Source: an uncultured Chlorobiaceae bacterium
GTDB taxonomy: Bacteria; Bacteroidota; Chlorobiia; Chlorobiales; Chlorobiaceae
NCBI GenBank assembly: GCA_903871235.1
Contig: CAIQGA010000025.1
Coordinates: 1 to 64,000, forward strand
Direction of reading: 5' to 3'
DNA: 64,000 nucleotides
The position numbers were made by a program, and so were the translations under genes. Below are positions 30,895 to 40,995 of the stretch, one piece after another (the first letter of the stretch is position 1; every line of letters begins with the position of its first letter). Under the pieces are notes generated by a model, which was not told the origin of the DNA, searched no databases, and saw only the letters and a program-made list of their open reading frames with translations.

Positions 30895-32819
30895 TCTGCT
30901 CTTTTTTCGGTATTGTTCCTGTTTTTATTCCCTTTGAGAAGTTCGGAGGGAGTGCGTTTTTTTTCAGGTTGAGGAGCTGTCGGTATTGTTTTTTTTGTAC
31001 TGTCAGCTTGCTGCGAGGCTGCCGCAGAGGATTCTATCCCTTTTTTTGCGACTGCAACTGGCAACGTCTCTCCTTTTACATAATAGCGGATCAGTTCGCG
31101 GGCAATCGGTGCAGAAATAGCTCCACCAAAACCGGCATTTTCGACCAAAACAGCCATGGCAATTTTTGGATGCTCCACAGGGGCAAACGCAATAAACCAG
31201 GCATGATCTTTACCATGAGGATTTTGTGCGGTGCCGGTTTTTCCTGCAATGGTTACTCCGGGAACTTGTGCCAGTGTCCCGGTACCTCTCTCCACGACGC
31301 CTGTCATGCCATCATGGATAAGATCAAATGTTGCTTTTGAAACTGGAAGCTGCTGTTTGCTGTAGGTATATGCACTGTACTCACCGGTAGCCGTATCACG
31401 GTAGCCGGTGACAATATGGGGCTGAAAGAGGGTTCCCCTGTTCGCAATGGCCGCAGCATAAGTAGCGAGTTGCACAGGAGTGGTACCGAGCTCGCCCTGA
31501 CCAATTGCAAGGCTGACCAGATATCCCTTTGTCCACTTGTTCACGCCATACCGTTGATTGTAATAGTCGGTTGATGGCAGAAGTCCATGTCGCTCGCCAG
31601 GCATATCAATGCCGGTTTTTTCTCCAAAACCGAACATCGCGCCATACTTGGTCCAATCTTCAAATCCGACATTAAAAATCAGATTATAAAAATAAACATT
31701 TGATGAGACCGTAATAGCCTCTCTCATATCCACCCAGCCGTGTCCCCGGCCTTCGTTACTGAGAAAGCGTCTGTGGCCATAGACGAATGCGCCGTTGTCA
31801 AGTATTTTTTTTGCGGGATCGATCTTTTTTCCCTCAAGAGCGGCCATGGCAAGAATCATCTTGTAGATGGAACCTGGAGGATAGACTGCCTGAACTGTTC
31901 GGTTAAAAAGCGGTTTTTGGGGAGATGTAACAATATCGTGCCACCCTTTACTGTCGGTAGAGCCGTTAAAGATATCAAGATCGTAGTCAGGAGCACTGGC
32001 AAGGGCAAGAACACCGCCAGTCGAAGGGTCAATGGCCACGACGGCACCGGATTTTCCGGTTTTTCTCAGGAGTTGTTCTGCAAGTTGTTGCAGGCCAGCA
32101 TCAATAGAGAGATAGAGATCGTCCCCTTTTACGGCGGAGATATCATTTTTCCCATTATCATATTTTCCTGCGTATTTGCCGAGAGGGGTAACCATTTCAA
32201 ACCGCATTCCTTTTTGCCCTTTCAACTCTTCTTCATAAAATTTTTCAAGTCCGCTATACCCGATTTTGTCATTCTGCGTATAACCCTGATCAGAAAGCTC
32301 CTCAAGTTTTTCTTTGGGTATTGAGCGTAAATAGCCGAAGAGATGCGAACCAAAGAGGGAATCTGGATAGAACCTCTTGTTCTCGGTCTCTATCTGTACT
32401 CCGGGAAGTTGCCAGAGATTTTCACTCACTTTCGCTATCGCAACCGCATCAAGGTTGCGGCTGATGATGGTGCCTGAATAGCGGTTGAAGAGTGTTCCTT
32501 TCTTGATAATTTCTCTCAACTCCTCTTCCGGCTTCCCCATAAGCCATGCAAGAAAACGGGTACGCTCTTTTTTGAATTCAGAAGGAACAATTTTTACCGT
32601 ATAGAGTGGCTGATTGTCAACAAGAACAACGCCAACCCGGTCAATAAAGCGACCTCTTGGCGGCTGAACCCAGATTCGACGAATGCTGTTCGTGGTTGAA
32701 ATTGATCCAAACTGCTGATAATTGATGACCTGCAGATAGAAAAGCCGGAGATAAAGCAGCACAAAAAGAGTTATCACAAAAGACGATACAAGCACGGTGC
32801 TTCGCAGAAGTTTATCCAT
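30891..32819 (-). CDS. mrdA: Penicillin-binding protein 2 (peptidoglycan transpeptidase)
   Basis: PPRGRFIDRVGVVLVDNQPLYTV, VSSNVYFYNL, GKTGTAQNP; gene order with mreC/mreD. Confidence 0.93.
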   Translation of the reverse strand: MDKLLRSTVLVSSFVITLFVLLYLRLFYLQVINYQQFGSISTTNSIRRIWVQPPRGRFIDRVGVVLVDNQPLYTVKIVPSEFKKERTRFLAWLMGKPEEELREIIKKGTLFNRYSGTIISRNLDAVAIAKVSENLWQLPGVQIETENKRFYPDSLFGSHLFGYLRSIPKEKLEELSDQGYTQNDKIGYSGLEKFYEEELKGQKGMRFEMVTPLGKYAGKYDNGKNDISAVKGDDLYLSIDAGLQQLAEQLLRKTGKSGAVVAIDPSTGGVLALASAPDYDLDIFNGSTDSKGWHDIVTSPQKPLFNRTVQAVYPPGSIYKMILAMAALEGKKIDPAKKILDNGAFVYGHRRFLSNEGRGHGWVDMREAITVSSNVYFYNLIFNVGFEDWTKYGAMFGFGEKTGIDMPGERHGLLPSTDYYNQRYGVNKWTKGYLVSLAIGQGELGTTPVQLATYAAAIANRGTLFQPHIVTGYRDTATGEYSAYTYSKQQLPVSKATFDLIHDGMTGVVERGTGTLAQVPGVTIAGKTGTAQNPHGKDHAWFIAFAPVEHPKIAMAVLVENAGFGGAISAPIARELIRYYVKGETLPVAVAKKGIESSAAASQQADSTKKTIPTAPQPEKKRTPSELLKGNKNRNNTEKRAE

Positions 32820-32822
32820 CGT

Positions 32823-33314
32823 TCAGTTTGCAAGTGATTGTCTCAAAAACAGCCAGTTCAGTATTATGGCAAGGATGAGGTTGAAGAGAGATTCAAGAAA
32901 ACCAAAAACTACGATCCGGTAGCCTGGCGAAAAGCCGAGGGGATTGTCGCCAACTGATAAAATGGCATTGGTACAGAGCCCGGCCACTATGACTGCGGCA
33001 TAAAATCGTCTGCTTTTTTGTTTTGGTGTCGCATGACTCTCTTTTGGAACATTAAAATAACCGGCAACAAAACTTCCGACTGTTCTTGCCAGCATATTTA
33101 AACCCACGTTTCCCGTTAAAAGGCCTGTAAGCACCCCTGCAGCAAACCCGAAACTGGTATTGGTTTTCTGATTGGTAGTAACGGCAATAAATGCAAGAAA
33201 AATAGTAACAGCATCTGCTGAAACATCGAAAAGCGTTATGTGCGACAAACTGAACTTCTGCACCAGTGAGATGATGCAGAGGAAAAGCAAAGAAAGATAT
33301 ATTTTTTTTGTCAC
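32823..33314 (-). CDS. mreD: Rod shape-determining protein MreD
   Basis: Small multi-TM protein between mreC and mrdA. Confidence 0.8.
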   Translation of the reverse strand: MTKKIYLSLLFLCIISLVQKFSLSHITLFDVSADAVTIFLAFIAVTTNQKTNTSFGFAAGVLTGLLTGNVGLNMLARTVGSFVAGYFNVPKESHATPKQKSRRFYAAVIVAGLCTNAILSVGDNPLGFSPGYRIVVFGFLESLFNLILAIILNWLFLRQSLAN

Positions 33315-33332
33315 TGGGTCGATATCTGAAGA

Positions 33333-34181
33333 TTAATGGCTTTTTTTATTTATAGTTGGGGTCTCATCACCCATGATACTGATTTTTTCCTGGTTAATTT
33401 TCAGTGGCGCAACCAGTACCAGTGTCAAGTTTGAAAAGTCAACGGCAAGCCGGACATCAACATCATAAAACAGGTTGTCTGGTTTCATGCGAACCACTCT
33501 CCCCACAGGAATGCCCCTTATAGAAAAGGTACTGAAATCGGAGGTGACTAATCGTTCGTTGAGTTTAATACGGCTGCTTATGGGAATATGTTCAATCTGG
33601 GCAATAAACTCCCTGCCTCCACTCCAGGAAAGAATTCCCATACTGCCGCATGAATCGGCTACCGCGATGACCTTGAAATCCGGGTGGATAACCGGCATAA
33701 CCCGTGCATAGTTTTCGGAAACCGCCGTTACCCTTCCCACCAATCCTTCAGGAACCAGAACGGTCATATCTTTTTTGACTCCTTTCCTCCACCCCGCATC
33801 AATCACCAGCATGTTTTCACGGTCGCTGAATTTGCGGTCAACAACCCTTGCCATGATAAATCCTGATGCATTGAACGTGGTATCGGCAAGTATTTTCTTT
33901 CGGCTCCGTTCATCTAAAGCTGAAGTCTCAAGGGTGAGTACCCTCGAAAGCAGATCAGTGTTGACTCGCATGAGCCGTTCGTTTTCTCTTTTCAGGGTAA
34001 ACAGGGAGCTGAACTGCATCAATTGTTCATTGATGGCCGCGCTGAACTCAAGCCCACCATTGTGCAGCGTGCCCTGTACATCATCCTGCTCAAGTCGTAT
34101 AAAAAGAAAAGCTATGCTGCAGTAAAGCACAAAAAGCAGCAAGGTACCGTATTCAACAAAAAGAGTAAAAAACTTCCGCAC
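33333..34181 (-). CDS. mreC: Rod shape-determining protein MreC
   Basis: Single N-terminal TM, coiled coil, VIDAGWRKGVKKDMTVLVPEGLVGRVTAVSENYARVMPVIHPDF. Confidence 0.93.
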   Translation of the reverse strand: MRKFFTLFVEYGTLLLFVLYCSIAFLFIRLEQDDVQGTLHNGGLEFSAAINEQLMQFSSLFTLKRENERLMRVNTDLLSRVLTLETSALDERSRKKILADTTFNASGFIMARVVDRKFSDRENMLVIDAGWRKGVKKDMTVLVPEGLVGRVTAVSENYARVMPVIHPDFKVIAVADSCGSMGILSWSGGREFIAQIEHIPISSRIKLNERLVTSDFSTFSIRGIPVGRVVRMKPDNLFYDVDVRLAVDFSNLTLVLVAPLKINQEKISIMGDETPTINKKSH

Positions 34182-34262
34182 GGTTCATATTCCGGTTTTT
34201 TTATTACATTTTCCTCATCAAACGAGATGGGTGTTGAAGTCAACAGGTCAAGAGCAAAAGAG

Positions 34263-34652
34263 ATGACTCAGAACGTGAATATAACAGATAAATTTATTGT
34301 TGTTGGTGATAGAGTATTAATCAAGCCAAAATCTCTTGGTGAGAGAACAAAATCTGGCATTTATCTTCCTCCAGGTGTCCAGGAAAAGGAAAAAATACAG
34401 ACTGGCTACATTATAAAAACCGGGCCAGGCTATCCTGTAGGCCCACCGCCCGAGTCGGACGAACCATGGAAAGAGCGGGTTTCCGCCGCCCAGTACATAC
34501 CGCTCCAGGCAAAAGTGGGTGATATGGCTATTTTTATCCAGAGCAGTTCCTATGAAATTGAGTATGAAGATGAACGGTACATTATTGTGCCCAATTCGGC
34601 CATTCTGCTTTTGATCAGGGAAGATGACGATCTTGACTATTACCTCAAATAA
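34263..34652 (+). CDS. GroES-like co-chaperonin paralog
   Basis: DKFIVVGDRVLIKPKSLGERTKSGIYLPPGVQEKEKIQTGYIIKTGPG...KVGDMAIFIQSSSYEIEYEDERYIIVPNSAILLLI. Confidence 0.85.
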   Translation: MTQNVNITDKFIVVGDRVLIKPKSLGERTKSGIYLPPGVQEKEKIQTGYIIKTGPGYPVGPPPESDEPWKERVSAAQYIPLQAKVGDMAIFIQSSSYEIEYEDERYIIVPNSAILLLIREDDDLDYYLK

Positions 34653-34699
34653 GAGCCAGACCTTAACGGCGTGCTTGCAACCACACAGTAAATAAGACC

Positions 34700-35674
34700 A
34701 TGACCAGAGATTTTGCTTCAACCGGCGCCAGCAGTGCCTCTTTTTCGCATGAAGAGCTTTTTCGGCGGATCAATGCGTTGAAAAAAGAGATGAACGCACT
34801 CGTTCTTGCCCATTACTATACCGTTCCCGAGATACAGCAGGTTGCCGATATTGTGGGTGACAGCCTTGCCCTTGCCCGTGCAGCCGAAAAAACCAATGCT
34901 GACGTCATCGTTTTTGCCGGAGTCTATTTCATGGCCGAAACCGCTAAAATCCTCAATCCCGGAAAACTGGTACTGATGCCTGATGCCCGTGCCGGATGCC
35001 CGCTTGCCGACAGTTGCCCGGCAGAGGAGTTCAGGATATTCAAGCAAAAGCATCCCGGCGCTCTCGTCATTACCTATATTAACTCAACGGCTGAAATCAA
35101 GGCACTCTCCGACATTACCTGTACTTCCTCGAATGCCGAAGAGATTATCCGCCAGATTCCCGAAAACCGGCAGATTATTTTCGGCCCTGACCGAAACCTT
35201 GGCGCCTATCTGGCAAAAAAACTTGGCAGGAAGATGATTCTCTGGCAAGGATACTGCTATGTCCATGACGATTTTTCAGAATCCAATATGCTCAAGGCTC
35301 GCCAGGAACATCCAGGTGCGGAACTCATAGCCCATCCCGAATGTCGAGAAGAGGTGCTTCGTCATGCAGCATTTATCGGCTCAACGAAAGCGTTGCTGGA
35401 CTATACCGTTGCAAGTGCCGCAGAAACCTTCATTGTTGCAACTGAGCCCGGCATTCTCTATGAAATGCAGAAGCGCTCCCCGTTGAAAACCTTTATTCCG
35501 GCACCCAAGGATTTCAGCAATTCTCGAAGTGTCTGTACACAGATGAAGCAGAATACCCTCGAAAAGCTCTACCATTGCATGCTGAACCGCAAACCGGAGA
35601 TTCTTGTTGACGAAACGCTCCGCCTTGCATCCCTTGGATCCATCAAGAGAATGCTTGAAATGTCGCCTCTCTGA
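34700..35674 (+). CDS. nadA: Quinolinate synthase
   Basis: NALVLAHYYTVPEIQQVADIVGDSLALARAA, GVYFMAETAKILNPGKLVLMPDARAGCPLADSC. Confidence 0.97.
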   Translation: MTRDFASTGASSASFSHEELFRRINALKKEMNALVLAHYYTVPEIQQVADIVGDSLALARAAEKTNADVIVFAGVYFMAETAKILNPGKLVLMPDARAGCPLADSCPAEEFRIFKQKHPGALVITYINSTAEIKALSDITCTSSNAEEIIRQIPENRQIIFGPDRNLGAYLAKKLGRKMILWQGYCYVHDDFSESNMLKARQEHPGAELIAHPECREEVLRHAAFIGSTKALLDYTVASAAETFIVATEPGILYEMQKRSPLKTFIPAPKDFSNSRSVCTQMKQNTLEKLYHCMLNRKPEILVDETLRLASLGSIKRMLEMSPL

Positions 35675-35763
35675 ATCGCGGAAACTCTGTAAAACGTGTA
35701 TATTTTATGTGTGATTTAATTGTCCTCAGGTTGGCTTCATAACGCAAAAACAAGAAGACTCTC

Positions 35764-36489
35764 ATGCGTATCCTGTCACGAAACATAGCTTCTCTCTCAA
35801 CAGTTCTTACTCTTACCTTCTCTTCACTGCCAGCCTTGGCCTGGCATGACAAAACCCATCTTTCGGTTGCCGAGGCTGCTGGCTTTGATCTCTGGTACAG
35901 TGCGGCTGCACCCGATGTTGCCAAATCGAAGAGTGAATTCAGGCCGACAGAAGAGAAAAATCATTACTACAACAATAACGCTGGCAAAACGGTCGATGCC
36001 GCAATGGTTATGAGTCAGATTGAGCGCTACAACAAGCCGGACGATGATGAAGGGCACCTTTACGGCGCCATCATCGGTGCAGTAAGGGCTTACAAGGCAG
36101 AGAAAGAGAGCGGCAAATATGCCGAATATCCGCTTGCATTCTGTGCGCACTACATTGGCGATCTCTCCATGCCGCTGCACAACACCTTCTATGACGATTT
36201 CAACAAAAACCGCCACAGCATCAATGACGGTATTGTTGAAGGCAGCGTAAGAAACAACATTGGCTATATTCAGCGCAACATGAAGAATATTACCATTCTG
36301 GACGAAGCTGACCTTGCCCGTGAAATTGCAAAAGTAGCCAATACCGCACTCCATCTTGGCATCAAGATACGCAAAGAGAAGAGGGATATGACCCAAAGCG
36401 AGGTCTATATTCAGCTCACCCGGAGCGCGTCACTGTTGAATGCGGTGCTGAAGTATGTTGGCAAAACCCCCGTATCAACGGTTTCATAA
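35764..36489 (+). CDS. Secreted zinc-dependent PLC/S1-P1 nuclease-like protein
   Basis: Signal peptide ending ...ALA-WHDKTHLSVAEAA (mature N-terminal Trp) and CAHYIGDLSMPLHN metal motif. Confidence 0.7.
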   Translation: MRILSRNIASLSTVLTLTFSSLPALAWHDKTHLSVAEAAGFDLWYSAAAPDVAKSKSEFRPTEEKNHYYNNNAGKTVDAAMVMSQIERYNKPDDDEGHLYGAIIGAVRAYKAEKESGKYAEYPLAFCAHYIGDLSMPLHNTFYDDFNKNRHSINDGIVEGSVRNNIGYIQRNMKNITILDEADLAREIAKVANTALHLGIKIRKEKRDMTQSEVYIQLTRSASLLNAVLKYVGKTPVSTVS

Positions 36490-36506
36490 CATTTTGTATT
36501 GAATTT

Positions 36507-37595
36507 ATGGCCGTCACAGAACATCTGAAGCTCCTCAAAGAGGGCGTTACCACGTGGAACCTCTGGCGTCAGGAACATCCGGAGATAGTGCCGGATTTGC
36601 ACGAAGCTCTGCTTGCCACACTTGACCTGCGGGGCGCCAACCTCTCAGCCGTCGATCTTGGAGGTGCAAACCTTGCAAAAGCGAAGCTTGTAGGTGCAAA
36701 TCTTGCAGACGCGGATCTCCGTGGTGCTGATCTCCGTGGTGCTGACCTCAGCAGAAGTAACCTCACCGGAGTCAATTTCAGCAAAAGCACCATCGATATC
36801 TGCACCATCTATCGTGACATTGAGGGGTGTGATATTGGCGCAAATGGTCTCTACTCATCCCTCACCGACTCGGCAGCCTTGTTCAGAATCGACCCGCCAG
36901 GCAACTCCATGCAGGGAGCCAACGCCGATGCCGTCATCGAAAGCCTCCGTCATGCCCGCAAGCTTCACACCTTCTCTCTCCTGCTCGCGGGCATCGCCAT
37001 GCTTTTTATCGTCATCAAACCGAAAACCATTACGCTGCCCTATCTTTCCGGCTCGTTCAAGTTCGACGATATCAGCTATGCCTTTCTGGCCATGATTCTC
37101 TCCACCTTTTTGTTAAGCCAGGTATCCTCTTTTATCGACTCCGCACTGCAAGGGGCGCACTATCTTAACGACCGCAGGTCCGCAATGCTCGTTGGTCACT
37201 TTCCCTGGCTTCTTTCAAAGTATGAAAGTGATGCGGCCAATCGCCGGCAATCGAAAATCATGCGTTTTTTTCTGGTTTTTCATCCCGCCATCTACCTCTA
37301 TTTTTTTTTGAAATGGGATTTGTTCTTCAGCGGCGACTGGGAAGGCATCATGCAGCACTATAAGGAGATGCCGGTCATTTTTGCCGAGTATCTGCTGCCG
37401 GTCTTTTATGTTGTCCTTATCATGCTCTGCCGCCACATTTTTCAGCTTTCTGAAGGGTTTCAGAAGCCGATCCTGTTTGATACCGCAACCGAGCGCGGAC
37501 GGCACACGGAGATGGAACGGCTTGCTGAAGCCGTCGAAAAGCAGGCATCACGAACAGCCGAACTTGTTGAACTTATGCGCAAAAGGGAGGCGTGA
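36507..37595 (+). CDS. Pentapeptide-repeat membrane protein
   Basis: LDLRGANLSAVDLGGANLAKAKLVGANLADADLRGADLRGADLSRSNLTGVNF then several hydrophobic segments. Confidence 0.85.
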   Translation: MAVTEHLKLLKEGVTTWNLWRQEHPEIVPDLHEALLATLDLRGANLSAVDLGGANLAKAKLVGANLADADLRGADLRGADLSRSNLTGVNFSKSTIDICTIYRDIEGCDIGANGLYSSLTDSAALFRIDPPGNSMQGANADAVIESLRHARKLHTFSLLLAGIAMLFIVIKPKTITLPYLSGSFKFDDISYAFLAMILSTFLLSQVSSFIDSALQGAHYLNDRRSAMLVGHFPWLLSKYESDAANRRQSKIMRFFLVFHPAIYLYFFLKWDLFFSGDWEGIMQHYKEMPVIFAEYLLPVFYVVLIMLCRHIFQLSEGFQKPILFDTATERGRHTEMERLAEAVEKQASRTAELVELMRKREA

Positions 37596-37597
37596 GA

Positions 37598-39709
37598 ATG
37601 GATCGCATCGGGCAAAAGCTTCTGGAAAATGAACGCCATTGGTTGAACCGTGCACTTCTTGCGCTCAGTAACTGCAATCAGGCGCTGCTTCATGCGAGTA
37701 ATGAGATGGAGCTCCTGCGTGAAATCTGCCGTATTGTTGTTGAAATCGGCGGTTATAAGATGGCCTGGGTCGGTTATGCGGAATATGACGAGGAAAAGAG
37801 TGTACGCCCGGTTGCCCAGGCAGGTTTTGAGGAGGGTTATCTGGAAACGGTTAAGCTCTCCTGGGCAGATGTTGAGCTTGGACAGGGCCCAACAGGAACG
37901 GCAATCCGCACGGGACGGCCATGTGTTGTTAATGATGTTCTTGGAGACCCGCATTTTTTGCCATGGCGCGAAGAGGCAAGAAAGCGTGGTTATACCTCCA
38001 ATCAAAGCTTTCCGCTGAAACAGGGCGACAGGGTGTTTGGCGCTCTTGCCATTTACTCCGCCATGCCGGATGCTTTCAATGCCGAAGAGACAAAGCTCCT
38101 CACCTCACTGGCAGAAAATCTCGCTTATGGAGTCTCCATGTTGCAAAACCGTCAGGCACGTGAAGTGGCGGAGGAGGAGCTTCGTCAAAGTGAGGCACGC
38201 TACAAAAGCCTCTTTCAGAACAAGCATACCGTGATGCTGATCATCGATCCGAAAAATGGTCAGATTATTGACGCCAATGAAGCGGCAGTCGTCTACTATG
38301 GATGGGATCTTGCTGAACTCCGCCGGATGAAAATCAGCCAGATTAACCTGTTGACGGAGCAAGAGGTCGCAAGGGAAATGGAACTGGCCCGCAGTGAAAA
38401 GAGAAATTATTTTCTTTTTCGTCATCGCCGGGCTGACGGCTCAATCTGTGATGTGGAAGTGTTCAGTGGCCCGATTACCATGCTGAATCGCTCACTCCTT
38501 TATTCGATCATTAACGATATTACTGAGCGCTGCAAGATCGAAGAGGAGAGGAAGAAACTTGAAATTCAGCTTCAGCAGTCACAGAAAATGGAGATGGTGG
38601 GAAGGCTGGCCGGTGGGGTAGCCCACGACTTTAACAATATGCTGACAGTTATTCTCGGCCACTCCGAAATGGCCCTTGAACTTTTTGACCCATCTGATGA
38701 AGTCTATGCCGATCTTGAGGCTATTCGTCAGGCGGCGATCCGTTCGTCCGATCTGATCCGGCAACTCCTTGCCTTTGCCCGGAAGCAGATTGTCAGTCCA
38801 AAAATTCTTGAATTGAACACCGCAGTCGAAGAGTTGCTTCCCATGTTGCGGCGCCTCATCGGTGAACATATCACGCTGGTATGGATTCCTGACGGCAAAA
38901 ACTCCCTTATAAACATTGATCCATCGCAGATCGACCAGATTCTTGTCAACCTCCTGGTCAACGCCCGTGATGCCATAAAGGCGAACGGCAGGATTACGCT
39001 TGAAAGCGGCACCTATACGTGTTCTGATATCGCCGGTGAAGCCAGCAACGTCGATGGTCGCCCGGTTGACTGTGTGACGCTTTCTGTTCGTGATGATGGA
39101 TGCGGTATTGATCAAAACAATCTTAAACATATTTTTGAGCCATTTTTCACCACAAAAGAGCCGGGAAAAGGGACCGGGCTTGGATTGTCAATGGTCTACG
39201 GGATTGTCAAACAGAACAACGGCACTATCGAATGCCAGAGCGAACCGGGAAAGGGAACAACCATCATAATTCATCTCCCTCTCTACAACGTCGAGTTGAA
39301 GGAGGATCAGAAAGCACCGACGGAGCAATTGACTCATAAAGGCCACCAGACCATTCTGCTTGTTGAAGATGAGCTGCCCATTCTCAAGCTCTGTAAGCTC
39401 ATGCTTGAACGCAACGGCTACAAGGTGCTTGCGGCTGTTACATCTTCGGAAGCCCTCTCTATGGCGGAAAACTATAATGGTATGATTGACCTGCTGCTGA
39501 CGGATGTGATCATGCCTGAAATGAATGGATCAGAACTTTCAAAAAAAATCCACACATTTCGACCAGAGCTTAAAACGCTCTTTATGTCGGGCTATACTGC
39601 TGACGTTATTGCCAATAACACTCTCCTTAACAGCGGGATTAACTTTATCCAGAAGCCCTTCAACATCAACTCGCTTTCGACAGCCGTGTATAACATCTTT
39701 CATGCGTAA
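37598..39709 (+). CDS. Hybrid sensor histidine kinase (GAF-PAS-HisKA-HATPase-REC)
   Basis: GAF region, PAS, GRLAGGVAHDFNNMLTVILGHSEMAL H-box, GTGLGLSMVYGIVKQ, receiver TILLVEDELPILKL...LLTDVIMPEMNG. Confidence 0.93.
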   Translation: MDRIGQKLLENERHWLNRALLALSNCNQALLHASNEMELLREICRIVVEIGGYKMAWVGYAEYDEEKSVRPVAQAGFEEGYLETVKLSWADVELGQGPTGTAIRTGRPCVVNDVLGDPHFLPWREEARKRGYTSNQSFPLKQGDRVFGALAIYSAMPDAFNAEETKLLTSLAENLAYGVSMLQNRQAREVAEEELRQSEARYKSLFQNKHTVMLIIDPKNGQIIDANEAAVVYYGWDLAELRRMKISQINLLTEQEVAREMELARSEKRNYFLFRHRRADGSICDVEVFSGPITMLNRSLLYSIINDITERCKIEEERKKLEIQLQQSQKMEMVGRLAGGVAHDFNNMLTVILGHSEMALELFDPSDEVYADLEAIRQAAIRSSDLIRQLLAFARKQIVSPKILELNTAVEELLPMLRRLIGEHITLVWIPDGKNSLINIDPSQIDQILVNLLVNARDAIKANGRITLESGTYTCSDIAGEASNVDGRPVDCVTLSVRDDGCGIDQNNLKHIFEPFFTTKEPGKGTGLGLSMVYGIVKQNNGTIECQSEPGKGTTIIIHLPLYNVELKEDQKAPTEQLTHKGHQTILLVEDELPILKLCKLMLERNGYKVLAAVTSSEALSMAENYNGMIDLLLTDVIMPEMNGSELSKKIHTFRPELKTLFMSGYTADVIANNTLLNSGINFIQKPFNINSLSTAVYNIFHA

Positions 39710-39710
39710 A

Positions 39711-39746
39711 AAAAGCACCCTGCGGTTTCAGGTGCAGGGTGCTTTT
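39711..39746. terminator. Bidirectional rho-independent terminator between convergent genes
   Basis: aaaagcaccctgcggtttcaggtgcagggtgctttt: 13-bp stem flanked by A and T runs. Confidence 0.9.
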
Positions 39747-39771
39747 GAAAAGCAGCGATAAAAAAGCTGAT

Positions 39772-39999
39772 TTACTTTTTCGGAGCGATAGCCGCAGAGA
39801 CATTCTGCAACGTCTGATTCAGCGCATTGGTTGCATTGCCAGCCAGTTCAATGACTGACTTGCCCAGAGGCTCAATGGCCTGAGAAGTACTTTTCAGTCC
39901 ACTGGTCATCAGTTCGACTGACTGCTGAAGAAGTGTGCCGCCGGTATTGAGCAAATTGCTGAAGGCGGCTGCGAGATCATTGGTTGTTTCGTTTGCCAT
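39772..39999 (-). CDS. Chlorosome envelope protein, CsmB/CsmF family
   Basis: 75 aa MANETTNDLAAAFSNLLNTGGTLLQQ...IEPLGKSVIELAGNATNALNQTLQNVSAAIAPKK; size, composition and C-terminal APKK recall CsmB/CsmF. Confidence 0.6.
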   Translation of the reverse strand: MANETTNDLAAAFSNLLNTGGTLLQQSVELMTSGLKSTSQAIEPLGKSVIELAGNATNALNQTLQNVSAAIAPKK

Positions 40000-40270
40000 G
40001 ATGTTTACTATTGAGAGGTTATTGGAAAAATAATCGCCAAACCCTTATTCCGTTACTGAAACGGCTCTTTACATTAATTTAGAGTATTTTTACAAATTAT
40101 ACCAAGACAATTCTTCTGATCATCGTCTCCGTGGCCTTTCCGAAAAAAGCGTGGCGCCAGTGTTGATGCTGAAAAAATGTCTTCTTGTTACCCTGTAGCA
40201 ATTGTTAGATTCGGTGAGATTTTTTTTCTGACACGCTTTTCCCATAACATTAAAAGAGTCAACAACCATC

Positions 40271-40753
40271 ATGAAACTCAACGCACAACCCCGTGTCACC
40301 CGGCTTGGGATGAGCTTCTTGCTCATTGCATTGTCTCTGTTTACGCTTCCCGCACTCTCTTCTGCCGCAAAGATTGGCGACAACTATGGAGGAGGAATTG
40401 TTTTTTTTGTCGACAAGAGTGGTCAACACGGCCTGATTGCCGCCAAGACAGACATCTTGGGCCGCTCTTCCGGCAGTGCTTCTGATGGGCGTTTTATTTG
40501 GCCCGACGCCCAGGCAAAATGCAGTGACCTGGTCAGCAACGGCTACAGCGACTGGTTTTTGCCAAACAAGGAGCAGTTGAAACAGTTGTATCTCCAGAAA
40601 AGCATTGTCGGCGGCTTTACCGGCACCGGCTATTGGAGTTCAACAGTGAGCATGGCTGACCGTGCATGGGTGCAGCTCTTCTCCAACGGCATCCAACTCA
40701 GCTTCAACACGATCCACTACTTCGTTCGCGTCCGTGCTGTCCGTGCTTTTTAG
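40271..40753 (+). CDS. DUF1566 (Lcl C-terminal-like) secreted protein
   Basis: Signal peptide; IGDNYGGGIVFFVDKSGQHGLIAA...GYSDWFLPNKEQLKQLYLQK...GYWSSTVSMADRAWVQLFSNG...RVRAVRAF. Confidence 0.85.
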   Translation: MKLNAQPRVTRLGMSFLLIALSLFTLPALSSAAKIGDNYGGGIVFFVDKSGQHGLIAAKTDILGRSSGSASDGRFIWPDAQAKCSDLVSNGYSDWFLPNKEQLKQLYLQKSIVGGFTGTGYWSSTVSMADRAWVQLFSNGIQLSFNTIHYFVRVRAVRAF

Positions 40754-40995
40754 CCAGGTGTGACTATTGCAAGCGTCCCAGGTTAACGAAAAAAATTGAT
40801 GAGCTGCTCTGACTAACTTCGACAGATGGTGTTTTTTGCTCCACCATCTTCATGATCTTGCTGATCGTCCGGTTTTTCTTCAGGATAAAATTTTTCTCAA
40901 AGTATTTTAACTGCTTGAAATTGCCCGGTAATTATATTTCTCCGTTAGATTTTAGTAAATCCTGGTCGAAAGACTATTCAGCAGAAGATAATGAT

